Shown: in pieces, positions 8,566 through 17,686 of the stretch | Position numbering within the stretch: the stretch's first letter is position 1 | How the letters are laid out: each line of letters opens with the position of its first letter | Assembly: GCF_000445475.1 (NCBI RefSeq) | Contig: NZ_AUPZ01000002.1 | Coordinates: forward strand, 186,001-250,000 | Reading direction: 5' to 3' | Source: Sulfurimonas hongkongensis | GTDB taxonomy: Bacteria; Campylobacterota; Campylobacteria; Campylobacterales; Sulfurimonadaceae | DNA: 64,000 bases | Notes under the pieces: generated by a model | The model's database searches: none | What the model was told of the DNA's origin: nothing | What the model saw: only the letters and a program-made list of their open reading frames with translations | Made by a program: the position numbers and the translations under genes

Positions 8566-9707
8566 AGACATGGATAAAATATAGTATAGGTGCATTAATT
8601 ATTGCTCTAGGGGTTTTTGTTTTTTACAACAAGGTATATGTAGAAAAATCAACTTTTAGTACGATAAAGCCTGTTTATGGGGATCTGTTTGTAAGTATCA
8701 GAGGGATTGGAAATGTAGATGCAAAAAACATCTATACAATTACAGCACAGAGTGGTGGAAAGATACAAAACATCTATTATGATGAAGGAGAATGGATAAA
8801 AAAAGGGGATTTGCTCCTAAATATAGACCCTGTAGATCTGCCTATGCTCTTAGATGAACAAAGAGTAGCACTTAAAAAAGCTAGACATGAAGTTCGTACC
8901 ACCAAGAGTAATCTTGAGAGCCTAGAAGCCCAAAGATCACTTCTATTAGTAACTTATAGTCGCTACAAAAAACTACTAGAAGATAGATATGCTACTCAAG
9001 CAGAGTTTGACAAGGCTGAGAGTGACTTACAAAACATGGATGCACAAATAGATGCGGCAAAAGCAAAGATTGCATCTGCTAAACTTGAGATTCAAAGATT
9101 AGGTAAAACAATAGAAGCCTCGCAAGAAAAGCTAAAAAGACTCAAAATTTACGCTCCCTCTGATGGATATATAATCTCAAAAGATGCAGAGTTAGCACAA
9201 TATGTTCTACCATCAACTCCAATCTTTAAGATAGTTGATCCTAAAACACTCTGGGTTGTTGTAAACGTAGATGAGAGACTTGCCCATAGTGTAAAACTAG
9301 GTCAAGATGCGTCCATAGTGTTAAGATCTCAAAAAGATAAAAAACTTCAAGGAGTTGTTAAAAGAGTTGTAGCTATTAGTAATGCTGTAACACTTGAGAG
9401 AGAGATAGCAGTAGCGTTCAAAGTTACTCCAAGTAAGTTTTACATAAATGAACAAGCAGAAGTAAATATAAAAACCACAAAGCATGAAAATGTCTTAAAA
9501 ATTCCCATCACTCTCATCCGCACAAAAGAGTCTAAAAAAGGTGTTTGGGTAGTAAAAGATGATAGAGCTTATTTTACACCTATAACTATTTTGGCACAAA
9601 ATGATGATGAGGTTGCTGTATCTGATGGTATTAATAGGGATACAGAACTAATCATACATAAAAGTTCAAATAAACCACTTAGCGATGGTATGAAGATATT
9701 TAGATGA
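8562..9707 (+). CDS. Periplasmic adaptor (HlyD/MacA-type membrane fusion protein)
   Basis: The 381-residue protein has one N-terminal membrane anchor (IGALIIALGVFVFY), then lipoyl half-domains (the first near GGKIQNIYYDEGEWIKKGD, the second near LKIYAPSDGYI), separated by a coiled-coil hairpin of about 100 residues, and C-terminal beta-barrel domains. This is the layout of adaptors that join an inner membrane transporter to a TolC channel. Four-base overlaps with the genes on both sides indicate translational coupling. Confidence 0.92.
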   Translation: MKTWIKYSIGALIIALGVFVFYNKVYVEKSTFSTIKPVYGDLFVSIRGIGNVDAKNIYTITAQSGGKIQNIYYDEGEWIKKGDLLLNIDPVDLPMLLDEQRVALKKARHEVRTTKSNLESLEAQRSLLLVTYSRYKKLLEDRYATQAEFDKAESDLQNMDAQIDAAKAKIASAKLEIQRLGKTIEASQEKLKRLKIYAPSDGYIISKDAELAQYVLPSTPIFKIVDPKTLWVVVNVDERLAHSVKLGQDASIVLRSQKDKKLQGVVKRVVAISNAVTLEREIAVAFKVTPSKFYINEQAEVNIKTTKHENVLKIPITLIRTKESKKGVWVVKDDRAYFTPITILAQNDDEVAVSDGINRDTELIIHKSSNKPLSDGMKIFR

Positions 9708-10849
9708 TTAATTTAGCTGCAAGAGATATAAAACACACCCTTGGTAAGTTTATAGCAACTGCTATGGGTGTTGGTATGCTCCTTGGAATTGTTCTTATTA
9801 TGATTGGTGTTTATCGCGGGATGATAGTTGAAGCTGAGATTTTACTAAATGATATAGATGCAGACTTATGGATAGTTCAAGAGAACACTTTAGGACCATT
9901 TGCTGAGTCTTCAAGAGTTCATGAAGACCTTAAAGATATCATCTATGTTATGAATGGCATAGAGAGAAGTGAAGCTATGACTTTTCAAAATATTCAACTC
10001 CCAAGTGCTAGTAAACCTGTTAGAGTTTTTGCTGTAGGTTTTGATATCCATGGAACATTTAATCCAATAAACCCAGATAGATTGATAGCTGGGCGTGAAC
10101 TTAAAAATGACCACTATGAGATTGTTGTAACAGATACAACAGGCTTTAAGCTAGATGAGAGAATAAAACTTGGAAGAAATTTTTATAGGGTTGTTGGAAT
10201 AACAACAAAAACAGTCTCAAACAATGGAGACCCTTTGGTTTATCTCAGTCTAAAAGATGCTCAAGAGTTGCAATTTTTATACTCAAACAAAGAGATACAA
10301 AACAATGTTGCAAGAGGGGTAGAAAATACTGAATCTAATATGGTCAACACTATCGTTGCTAAGGTAAAAGAGGGTTTTGAGATAGATGAAGTGGCCCAAG
10401 AGATTAGAAAGTGGCAACATAAGAGTGTTTATACAGCAAAGGGGCAAACTGATATTTTAATAAAAAACCTAATTGAGAAGTCAGCGGTACAGATAGGTCT
10501 TTTTACAGTTATTTTAATTGTTGTATCAACTATCATCATAGCACTCATTATCTACACCATGACGCTAGAGAAGATGAAAGAGATAGCCATCATGAAACTT
10601 ATGGGACTACCAAACTCTCTTATCATAGAGATGATTGTTAAAGAGACTATACTCTTAGGTATTTTTGCTTTTATTTTTGGAAATATCTTTTCACATCTCA
10701 TTTATGATAGCTTTCCAAAGTTAGTAGTCTTGCAAATCCCTGACGCATGGGCGTTGTTTGGAGTTATTTTAGTAGCTTCCATCTTAGCTTCTTTTGTTGG
10801 TGTAAATAAAGTTATAAGTGCTGATCCAGCAGCTGCTATTGGAGGATGA
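9704..10849 (+). CDS. ABC transporter permease, FtsX/MacB (DevC-like) family
   Basis: The 381-residue protein has an N-terminal transmembrane helix, a large periplasmic domain of the MacB-core type (about residues 40-240), and three C-terminal transmembrane helices starting near LFTVILIVVSTIIIALIIYT. This is the MacB/FtsX topology. The ATPase is a separate chain encoded directly downstream, as in DevBCA and LolCDE rather than the fused MacB. It probably works with the adaptor and TolC-like protein as a mechanotransmission exporter. Confidence 0.9.
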   Translation: MINLAARDIKHTLGKFIATAMGVGMLLGIVLIMIGVYRGMIVEAEILLNDIDADLWIVQENTLGPFAESSRVHEDLKDIIYVMNGIERSEAMTFQNIQLPSASKPVRVFAVGFDIHGTFNPINPDRLIAGRELKNDHYEIVVTDTTGFKLDERIKLGRNFYRVVGITTKTVSNNGDPLVYLSLKDAQELQFLYSNKEIQNNVARGVENTESNMVNTIVAKVKEGFEIDEVAQEIRKWQHKSVYTAKGQTDILIKNLIEKSAVQIGLFTVILIVVSTIIIALIIYTMTLEKMKEIAIMKLMGLPNSLIIEMIVKETILLGIFAFIFGNIFSHLIYDSFPKLVVLQIPDAWALFGVILVASILASFVGVNKVISADPAAAIGG

Positions 10850-10850
10850 T

Positions 10851-11540
10851 ATGAGCAAACATAGTGCTATAAAGGTTAAAGACCTTGTAAAACACTTTGG
10901 CAAAGATGATAATCTAGTTAGAGTTATAGAGGGTGCTTCATTTGAGATACAAAAGGGAGAAGTTGTAGCTCTAATAGCTCCTAGTGGTGCTGGAAAAACT
11001 ACCCTTTTGATGATGATTGGCTGTGTTACAGAGCCAACAAGTGGAGAAATTTGGCTCGGGGAAGATTTGGTTTATAAGAATAAGTGGATGGCTAAAGATA
11101 CTCGTAAGATACGTAGAGAGAAGATTGGCTTTATCTTTCAATCTCACTATCTTATCCCTTTTTTAAATGTTTTAGAAAACATAACACTACTGCCTCAGGC
11201 AAACGATGTAAGTCAAAAAGATGCTCAGATAAAAGCCATGGAGCTACTTAAATATCTCGAAATTGATGACAAAGCGCACAATATGACATCACAACTCTCT
11301 GGCGGACAGAACCAAAGGGTTGCCATCGCAAGAGCACTAGCAAACAACCCAGAGATCATACTAGCAGATGAGCCAACAGCAGCGTTAGATGGTGAAAGAG
11401 CAGTTAGTGTAATTAAGATGCTTAAAAAGATAGCATCTGAACAAAATGTTGCCATCATCACCGTTACTCATGATGATAGAATTCTTCCCTATTGTGATAG
11501 AATAATGAAAATACAAGACAGAGCTATTGTTTTTGAGTAG
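10851..11540 (+). CDS. ABC transporter ATP-binding protein (LolD/MacB-like)
   Basis: The 229-residue ATPase has a Walker A (APSGAGKTT), a Q-loop region (GFIFQSHYL), the signature LSGGQ (in QLSGGQNQRVAIARAL) and a Walker B with D-loop (ILADEPTAALD). The first Gly of Walker A is Ala (APSG rather than GPSG). An earlier in-frame ATG at 10818 would overlap the permease by 32 bases; the ATG at 10851 has GGAGG just upstream and is used. It powers the permease encoded immediately before it. Confidence 0.93.
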   Translation: MSKHSAIKVKDLVKHFGKDDNLVRVIEGASFEIQKGEVVALIAPSGAGKTTLLMMIGCVTEPTSGEIWLGEDLVYKNKWMAKDTRKIRREKIGFIFQSHYLIPFLNVLENITLLPQANDVSQKDAQIKAMELLKYLEIDDKAHNMTSQLSGGQNQRVAIARALANNPEIILADEPTAALDGERAVSVIKMLKKIASEQNVAIITVTHDDRILPYCDRIMKIQDRAIVFE

Positions 11541-11560
11541 TCAGTGGAGGTACTGCTTTT

Positions 11561-12217
11561 ATGAAGATTTTATATCTTGAAGATGATATAAACCTATCTC
11601 AAACTTTAAAAGAATTTTTAAGCGATGAAGGTTTTGATGTTACTTGTGTTTATGATGGCGAAGATGCGCTACAAGAAGTCTATAGTTCAAACTTTGATAT
11701 CTTACTCTTAGATGTCAATGTTCCTCATATCAATGGATTTGAACTTTTAAAAGAATTAAGAGAGACAAAGACAAATACCCCAGCTATCTTTATAACTTCC
11801 CTAAATGGTATAGATGATCTCTCAAGAGGATTTTTAAGTGGTGCTGATGACTATATTAAAAAACCATTTGAATTAAAAGAGCTACTTTTAAGGATCAATG
11901 CTCTTTTAAAAAGAGTGTATAAAACACAAGAGAGCATCATGCAAATAACGCAAAATATAGAGTTTAATATACACAGCGATGAGCTAAAAAAAGATGATAA
12001 AATAATTACTCTAAAACATAAAGAGTCTCTTCTTTTAAAACTTCTACTAAAACACAAAAATGAGTGCGTGAGCTTTGATGATATCTATCAAAATGTTTGG
12101 AGTTTTGATGAAGAACATAGCTATATGAGCTTAAGAACATACATAAAAGAGCTGCGTAAATATCTTGGCAAAGAGCGGATACTTAGCATAAAAAAACTTG
12201 GATATAAGCTTGTATAG
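11561..12217 (+). CDS. OmpR-family response regulator
   Basis: The 218-residue regulator has a receiver domain with acidic residues EDD near position 7, a phospho-acceptor Asp51 (LLLDVN) and the conserved Lys of KKPFE, followed by a winged-helix DNA-binding domain (residues about 125-218, ending SIKKLGYKLV). It sits between the export ATPase and its histidine kinase and overlaps the kinase by 20 bases. The 11-base-period direct repeat at 7233-7250 is a candidate binding site, which would make the operon autoregulated. Confidence 0.93.
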   Translation: MKILYLEDDINLSQTLKEFLSDEGFDVTCVYDGEDALQEVYSSNFDILLLDVNVPHINGFELLKELRETKTNTPAIFITSLNGIDDLSRGFLSGADDYIKKPFELKELLLRINALLKRVYKTQESIMQITQNIEFNIHSDELKKDDKIITLKHKESLLLKLLLKHKNECVSFDDIYQNVWSFDEEHSYMSLRTYIKELRKYLGKERILSIKKLGYKLV

Positions 12218-13361
12218 AGGTGAGAAAAAAAGCATCATCTATGTGCTTGGACTCTATCTTAGTTCTACACTTTTACTCATTACCACTCTTTTTATAAGTT
12301 ATTACTACTACGAACAAGAACAGTTTGCACATAGTGAAAAAGATCTTTTAAAAAAATATACTCTTCTTCTAACACAACAGCTCTCCGAGCTAAATGAAAA
12401 GAGCAGCGAGAGATATAGATATCCTAGATTTAATGAATTTGAGAGTGCCATCTATGATATAGATAAGAACCTCATCTTTAGCACAAGCAAAGATATAGAT
12501 ATAACAAAGTTTAAAGATGATTTTTTTACAAAGGAGTCCAACTCTTATTTTATTTCGTCACTTACACCCTACTATTTTGGCGCTGCTTACATTATTATAG
12601 AAAAAAAGTCTAAGCATCTTGACATTTTAGATAATCTTATATTTATTGCTATTGTTACGATTATAATAACCTTAGTTACCTCTGTTTTTCTTGTTAATCT
12701 TGTCCTAAGACCTATGAGAGAGAACATAAAACTTCTTGATAGCTTTATAAAAGATACTACACATGAGCTAAACACACCCATCACTGCAATACTTACAAAT
12801 ATAGAGACTATAGACTCTTCAAATTGTGATGAGAAAACATTAAGAAAACTAAAACGCATAAAAATAGCATCACAAAGTATCTCAAATATCTATGAAGACT
12901 TAGTCTATATACTCTTAAACCACAGAACATCTACTCAAAATATAGACCTTAATCTAAAAGAGATGCTGCACCAAAGAGTAGAATATTTCACAGAAATGGC
13001 ACATACAAAAAAGATAGACTTTACCTTAGATATAGAAAAAGATGTCTACTTCAAAGCTGATAAAAAAAAGATACAGAGACTCATAGATAACCTCATATCA
13101 AATGCAATTAAATATAGCTACAAAGCCACAACTATAAAGATCATCTTAAAGTATTCTTCTCTTATCATCGAAGATGAAGGAAAAGGTATGAGTAAGCAAG
13201 AGGTTAAAAACATCTTTACAAGATATTTAAGATTTGACAAGTCTCAAGGTGGTTTTGGCATAGGATATAGCATCATAAAGTCTATAGCCGATGAATACAA
13301 GATAAAGATAGACATAGTCTCAAAGCAAAACCAAGGAACAAAGGTAGCTCTATCATGGTAA
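12198..13361 (+). CDS. Membrane sensor histidine kinase
   Basis: The 387-residue kinase has two transmembrane helices (about residues 13-35 and 147-170) enclosing a periplasmic sensor domain of roughly 110 residues with no family I recognise. The H-box is KDTTHELNTPI with His189. The catalytic domain has the N-box (DNLISNAIKYS), G1 (DEGKGM) and G2 (GGFGIGYSI). The start is a TTG at 12198; another TTG at 12210 would shorten the overlap with the response regulator. It is the cognate kinase of the regulator encoded before it and presumably senses the exported substrate or envelope stress. Confidence 0.9.
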   Translation: MDISLYRGEKKSIIYVLGLYLSSTLLLITTLFISYYYYEQEQFAHSEKDLLKKYTLLLTQQLSELNEKSSERYRYPRFNEFESAIYDIDKNLIFSTSKDIDITKFKDDFFTKESNSYFISSLTPYYFGAAYIIIEKKSKHLDILDNLIFIAIVTIIITLVTSVFLVNLVLRPMRENIKLLDSFIKDTTHELNTPITAILTNIETIDSSNCDEKTLRKLKRIKIASQSISNIYEDLVYILLNHRTSTQNIDLNLKEMLHQRVEYFTEMAHTKKIDFTLDIEKDVYFKADKKKIQRLIDNLISNAIKYSYKATTIKIILKYSSLIIEDEGKGMSKQEVKNIFTRYLRFDKSQGGFGIGYSIIKSIADEYKIKIDIVSKQNQGTKVALSW

Positions 13362-13681
13362 GACTCTTAAGTGTTTTTCTTCTTTTTTACATAACCCTAG
13401 GTGCTTCGGAGTTTGATAAAAACTGCTTTGACTGCCACGGTAAAGATTTTAAATTTCATATTATTATGAAAAAATACACACTTAAATATAGTAGTGAAAA
13501 AAGGATAAAAGAGGCTATGTTTGACTACCTAAGAGAGCCAAGTCCTGAAAAGTCTATTTTGCCTTTAGAATATATACAAAAGTTTGGTTTAAAAGAAAAA
13601 AGTCCCCTTGATGATAAGACTTTAAGAGAGATGATAGATATCTACTACGATAGATTTAATCTTCAATCTAAGCTTTTTTAA
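13355..13681 (+). CDS. Small secreted c-type cytochrome-like protein
   Basis: The 108-residue protein has a signal peptide (VRLLSVFLLFYITLGAS) and one haem c attachment motif, CFDCH, right after the predicted cleavage site. The rest is helical and charged. It overlaps the histidine kinase gene by 7 bases, so it belongs to the efflux/two-component operon, where a periplasmic haem protein is unexpected. It might serve as a redox or ligand-sensing partner of the kinase, but that is inference. It overlaps the convergent next gene by 4 bases at the 3' ends. Confidence 0.8.
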   Translation: MVRLLSVFLLFYITLGASEFDKNCFDCHGKDFKFHIIMKKYTLKYSSEKRIKEAMFDYLREPSPEKSILPLEYIQKFGLKEKSPLDDKTLREMIDIYYDRFNLQSKLF

Positions 13682-15045
13682 CTATCACTCAATTTTCTTA
13701 TATCTTTAACAGCATTAATAGCAGCTGGTAAGAGTGATTCACTAAGTGCCGGATGGATATATAACATCTCTTTTAGATGCCGTATATCATTATCTATATG
13801 CATAACAGTAAGAACTTGATGGATCATCGTTGAGCTTTGCGGTCCTATCATATGACAACCGAGTATCTCATAAGTTTTTTTATCTACAATAAATTTTGTA
13901 AAAGGATATTTTAGCTTCATTGACTCTGCTTTTGCACTCGTTAACCAATCTGTTTTTGACACTACTGCATCTAAATCTTTCTCTTTTGCTTCTTGCTCAC
14001 TTATACCTACACTTGCAATCTCAGGATCTGTAAAAACAGAGTGTGGCATATATTTAAATTTCAATGGCTCTTTTTTATCTTCAAATAAGTATTTATAAAG
14101 ATGATTTATCTCAAAAGATGCAGCATGTTGTAACATGTGCTCCCCTGCTGCATCTCCTGCAACATATACACCCTTAGCATCTGTTTGGAAAAACTCATCT
14201 CTTTTTATAAAGCCTCTCTTATCTAAGGCAATGTGAGTATTTTCTAAGTTTAAAGTTTTTGCATTTGATTCTCTTCCTATTGCATAAAGTAGAGCTTCTG
14301 AGGTATGTTTTTTAATTTTACCAGCCTTATCTTCTAGTATTATGTCAAAAAAAGAGTCATTATATATTGCATCTTTTATTGTTGTGTTAAATTCTATATC
14401 AATCTTTTTGGAAAACTCTTGCTTAAATACTTTGGATATATCCTCATCTTCATTTGAGAGAAGTCTCTCACTCCTTACTAAGAGTTTTGTTTTTACACCC
14501 AACGCATCAAACACATTTGCTAGCTCACAAGCAATAAAACCAGAACCTACGATTGTAATAGAGCTTGGGATTTTATTTAAAGGAAAGATATCATCACTAC
14601 TCCAAGCCTCTTTAAAAGGTGGTTTTTTAGGTTTTGTTCCTGTTGCAATAACTATTTTTGGTGCTGTTAATTTTACACCATTAACTTCCACTATGCTATC
14701 TGAGACAAAAGAACCTATACCTCTAAAGAGTTCTACATTTTCATTTAACATAGCTTTATACTCTCCATCAACACTAGCAATATATTCGTTATTTTCTTTA
14801 AATATCTTTTTAATGTCAATATTATCAATACTGCTTCTTACATAGTGTCTTTGTGACTCTTTTATACTCCGCAAAACATCAGCATAGCCAACTAAAAGTT
14901 TTGAAGGAACACAGCCTCTATTTGCACAAGTACCTCCAAGCTTAGACTTTTCAATCAGAGCAACCCTTTTACCTAATCTACCAACTTTTGCAGCTAATCT
15001 AGAGGCTCTTCCACCCCCAATTATAATTAAATCATATATCTTCAT
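13678..15045 (-). CDS. FAD-dependent pyridine nucleotide-disulfide oxidoreductase (mercuric/dihydrolipoyl reductase-like)
   Basis: This is a class I flavoprotein disulfide reductase of 455 residues from the preferred ATG at 15045, which has AAAAGG upstream. It has an FAD-binding GGG motif (IIIGGGRAS), the redox pair in GGTCANRGCVPSK (Cys40, Cys45), a second nucleotide-binding motif (IVGSGFIACE), a second FAD segment (GVYAGD-like, VYVAGDAAG) and a C-terminal HPALSE segment in which the family His-Glu pair is present. Substrate specificity within the family (lipoamide, mercuric ion, mycothione) is not readable here. No mer or lipoate-complex genes are nearby. Confidence 0.88.
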   Translation of the reverse strand: MKIYDLIIIGGGRASRLAAKVGRLGKRVALIEKSKLGGTCANRGCVPSKLLVGYADVLRSIKESQRHYVRSSIDNIDIKKIFKENNEYIASVDGEYKAMLNENVELFRGIGSFVSDSIVEVNGVKLTAPKIVIATGTKPKKPPFKEAWSSDDIFPLNKIPSSITIVGSGFIACELANVFDALGVKTKLLVRSERLLSNEDEDISKVFKQEFSKKIDIEFNTTIKDAIYNDSFFDIILEDKAGKIKKHTSEALLYAIGRESNAKTLNLENTHIALDKRGFIKRDEFFQTDAKGVYVAGDAAGEHMLQHAASFEINHLYKYLFEDKKEPLKFKYMPHSVFTDPEIASVGISEQEAKEKDLDAVVSKTDWLTSAKAESMKLKYPFTKFIVDKKTYEILGCHMIGPQSSTMIHQVLTVMHIDNDIRHLKEMLYIHPALSESLLPAAINAVKDIRKLSDS

Positions 15046-15130
15046 AATTTTGCCTTTTATCACTAATAGTACCAAAATACTATATAATCTTTCTTTTAGA
15101 AAATGTTATAAAGATGTTTAAGGAGAGAGG

Positions 15131-16183
15131 ATGGATACAAAAACGCCCAATAAATTTCAGCAAACGTTTATACTACTACTGCTACTTATAGTTCTTGTAG
15201 GCTTCATTGGAATGATTCAAAAATTTCTGATAGCTATTATACTCGCTGCTATCTTTTCAGGTTTGCTTTATCCTCTCTACCGTAAGACTCTTTACTATCT
15301 AAAAGACAGATCCGCTTTGGCGGCTACTTCCATACTTATCATATCCATTTTAGCTATCGGTTTTCCCTTAGCTGCTCTTACAAGTATGGTAACAAGTGAA
15401 GCAATACAAGTCAGCCAAAAGGCGCGTCCAATAGTAAAAGAAATCATGGATAACAACATCTCCATAAGTCAACAACTACCTGAGTGGCTACCATTACATG
15501 AAAAATTTAAATCCTTTGATGAAACCATTATTAAAAAAGCCTCCGAGGCAGCTAGCTCAATAGGAAGCTGGCTAGTTTCAAGTCTCTCTAGTGCAACTAA
15601 AGGAACAGTTAACTTTTTTATTAGCTTGTTTATTATGTTTTACGCAATGTTTTACTTTTTAATGTATGGGCGACAATTATTAGACTCACTTGCCTCTTTA
15701 CTTCCCCTTTCAAAAAAAGATTATGATGAGCTGATGAGCCGTGGCTTGATGGTAACTAAAGCATCTCTAAAAGGTATTATGATTATAGGGGTTATTCAAG
15801 GTTTATTAGTTGGGTTAGCATTTTGGGCTACTGGGATTGGTGGACCAGCATTTTGGGGAAGCGTCGTTTTTATTCTTTCAGCCATTCCTGGAGTAGGGGC
15901 TCCTTTAGTCTGGTTGCCAGCAGCCGCATACCTTATATTTACAGGCAATATGGCATGGGGAATAGGTCTTATTTTGTGGGGAGTATTGGTAATAGGATTG
16001 GTTGACAATCTTCTGCGCCCATGGATAGTTGGAAATGACGCAAAATTACCAGATCTAGTCATACTTATATCAATTCTTGGAGGGATCACATCCTTTGGCC
16101 CCATAGGCATTATTTTAGGCCCCGTTATAGCAGCTATTTTAGATACAATTTTAAACATTTATAAAAAGAGCATCTGCACTTAA
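15131..16183 (+). CDS. AI-2E/PerM family membrane transporter
   Basis: The 350-residue protein has about eight hydrophobic segments and the family pattern of a short N-terminal membrane region, a central soluble part (about residues 95-150, SQQLPEWLP) and a C-terminal half rich in Gly and Pro (PGVGAPLVWLPAA, DNLLRPWIVG, FGPIGIILGPVIAA). The DNxxRP segment is typical of the family. AGGAGAGAGG lies just before the ATG. Members have been linked to export of small molecules or Na+/H+ exchange, and the substrate here is unknown. Confidence 0.88.
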   Translation: MDTKTPNKFQQTFILLLLLIVLVGFIGMIQKFLIAIILAAIFSGLLYPLYRKTLYYLKDRSALAATSILIISILAIGFPLAALTSMVTSEAIQVSQKARPIVKEIMDNNISISQQLPEWLPLHEKFKSFDETIIKKASEAASSIGSWLVSSLSSATKGTVNFFISLFIMFYAMFYFLMYGRQLLDSLASLLPLSKKDYDELMSRGLMVTKASLKGIMIIGVIQGLLVGLAFWATGIGGPAFWGSVVFILSAIPGVGAPLVWLPAAAYLIFTGNMAWGIGLILWGVLVIGLVDNLLRPWIVGNDAKLPDLVILISILGGITSFGPIGIILGPVIAAILDTILNIYKKSICT

Positions 16184-16390
16184 TGCTATTGTTAAATCCT
16201 TTACTCGTTTATTCCCTACCCTACTCAATTTTATGTTCCTTTAAAAAAAATTAATAACTTTTTATAATAATTTAATATAAATTTATGCTTAACTTTGCAA
16301 TAATTGTAGCAATTTTAAAATAACTATATATTAATTATAATAATTAGAATATTAATATATAAAATTCAAATAATTATAAAAAATATATAA
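16184..16390. other. AT-rich non-coding stretch
   Basis: These 207 bases are mostly A and T with no open frame or recognisable RNA. They end abruptly where homology to a sodium/solute symporter begins, so this is probably the deletion junction that removed the symporter's 5' half. Confidence 0.5.
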
Positions 16391-17422
16391 ACTATTGGGG
16401 GAATAGGTGCAGCATTTTCTAAACTTGAAAATGTATGGCAAATAACTGTAGTTGAACCTCTTGCATCCAAAAATATAGTAGAGTTTTCCCCAGGTTCGCC
16501 TGACTTTATGATGAAGCTATCTCTTTTATGGGGGTTTGAGGGTTGGAACTCCATGCCGCAGTTTTTAAGTAAGGGTTGGCTCTTTGTTATTACTACTATT
16601 ACTATGGGTGTGGGCATTGGTGTTTTGGCTCAGCCACAGCTTATAGTTAGGTTTATGACAGTAAAGAGCAAGCAAGAGTTAAATCGTGCAGTTCTTATCG
16701 GCTCTATATTTATACTTGCAATGACAGGGATTATCTTTATAGTTGGAGCTTTGTCAAATGCTTGGTATTTTGAGTTCAATGAAGGCAAAAATGCACTTCA
16801 AAGTGCTGGTTCAGTTGGTAAAGTAATCCCACACTTTATAAATACTGCAATGCCAAAGTGGTTTGCTTTTATCTTTTTGTTTGCTCTTATCTCAGCTGCT
16901 ATGAGTACCCTCTCCTCCCAATTTCACACTATGGGAACAGCAGTTGGGCGTGACTTTTTTGAGCAAATCACTACAAAAGACTATGATTCTGTAACGGTTA
17001 CAAGACTAGGCGTCGTTATAATGATAATCTTCTCAGTCTCTTTAGCTTATGCTTTTGATGATGAGCCAGCCATCATAGCACGCTCAACTGCCATTTTCTT
17101 CGCTCTTTGTGCAAGTATCTTTTTGCCAAGTTTTATAGGTGGACTCTTCTTTAGAAGTATAACAAAAGCGGGAGCTATCTCTTCTATGCTAGTTGGTTTA
17201 GTAGTGTCAAGCTTTTGGCTACTTTTTGTTCACTTCAAAGAAGCAAAATCACTAGGTCTTGCAAAAGCCATCTTTGGCAAAGACTCACTTTTAAGTGGAG
17301 ATATTATCTTTGTAGATGCACTCATAATCGCTCTACCACTCTCCATTATCACTGCGATAGTAGTCTCACTTATGACTAAAAAGATGAATAAAAAACATCT
17401 TGATAGATGTTTTAATGACTGA
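16391..17422 (+). pseudogene. 5'-truncated sodium:solute symporter (SSS family)
   Basis: The frame is open from just after a stop at 16388-16390. It encodes about 343 residues that match the C-terminal part of an SSS transporter: an extracellular loop (GIGAAFSKLENVWQ), a helix with GIGVLAQPQLIVRFM, the FALISAAMSTLSSQ segment, and further helices to a charged C-terminus. Family members are about 500-600 residues, so roughly the first 200 residues with several helices are missing. The first in-frame ATG (16508) lies inside conserved sequence and is not a native start. No ribosome site precedes the fragment. The next gene, an outer membrane porin, may once have worked with it. Confidence 0.75.
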
Positions 17423-17442
17423 ATGTTCTAAAGAATTATTGG

Positions 17443-17634
17443 GTTGGATCCTGAATCAAGTTCAGGATGACGTGTATCATCAAGTTCAGAATGACATGTG
17501 TTTCATCAAATTCAGGGTGATGCATGCCCGTCAGGTTAGATGACGCATGTTTCGTCAACTCAGGTGACGCATGCCTCGTCAAGTTAGGTGATGCATGTAT
17601 CGTCATTCCGTGCTTGACACGGAATCTAGTTTAT
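17443..17634. repeat. Degenerate tandem array of palindromic repeats (family 1)
   Basis: The array begins with an 8-base-stem hairpin (ATCCTGAA / TTCAGGAT, loop TCAAG) and ends with another (ATTCCGTG / CACGGAAT, loop CTTGA). Between them lie about five degenerate units of 23-26 bases, each with a CGTCAAGTTCAGG-like start and a TGACGCATG-like end. The last 34 bases (17601-17634) recur exactly at 29501-29534. It separates the truncated symporter from the porin gene. Confidence 0.8.
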
Positions 17635-17686
17635 GGATTAATCAGAGGATTCGATTAAATAAGAAATAATAAACAAGGGAAGAGAC

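Noticed and set aside
15796-16158. 120-codon open frame on the minus strand
   Set aside because: It lies fully antisense to the PerM-type gene, has no ribosome site, and its translation is a low-complexity mirror of membrane-protein codons.
17443-17634. Possible CRISPR array
   Set aside because: The units are degenerate and vary in length, and there are no unique spacers of constant size. Units are themselves palindromic parts of a dispersed repeat, and no cas gene is present.
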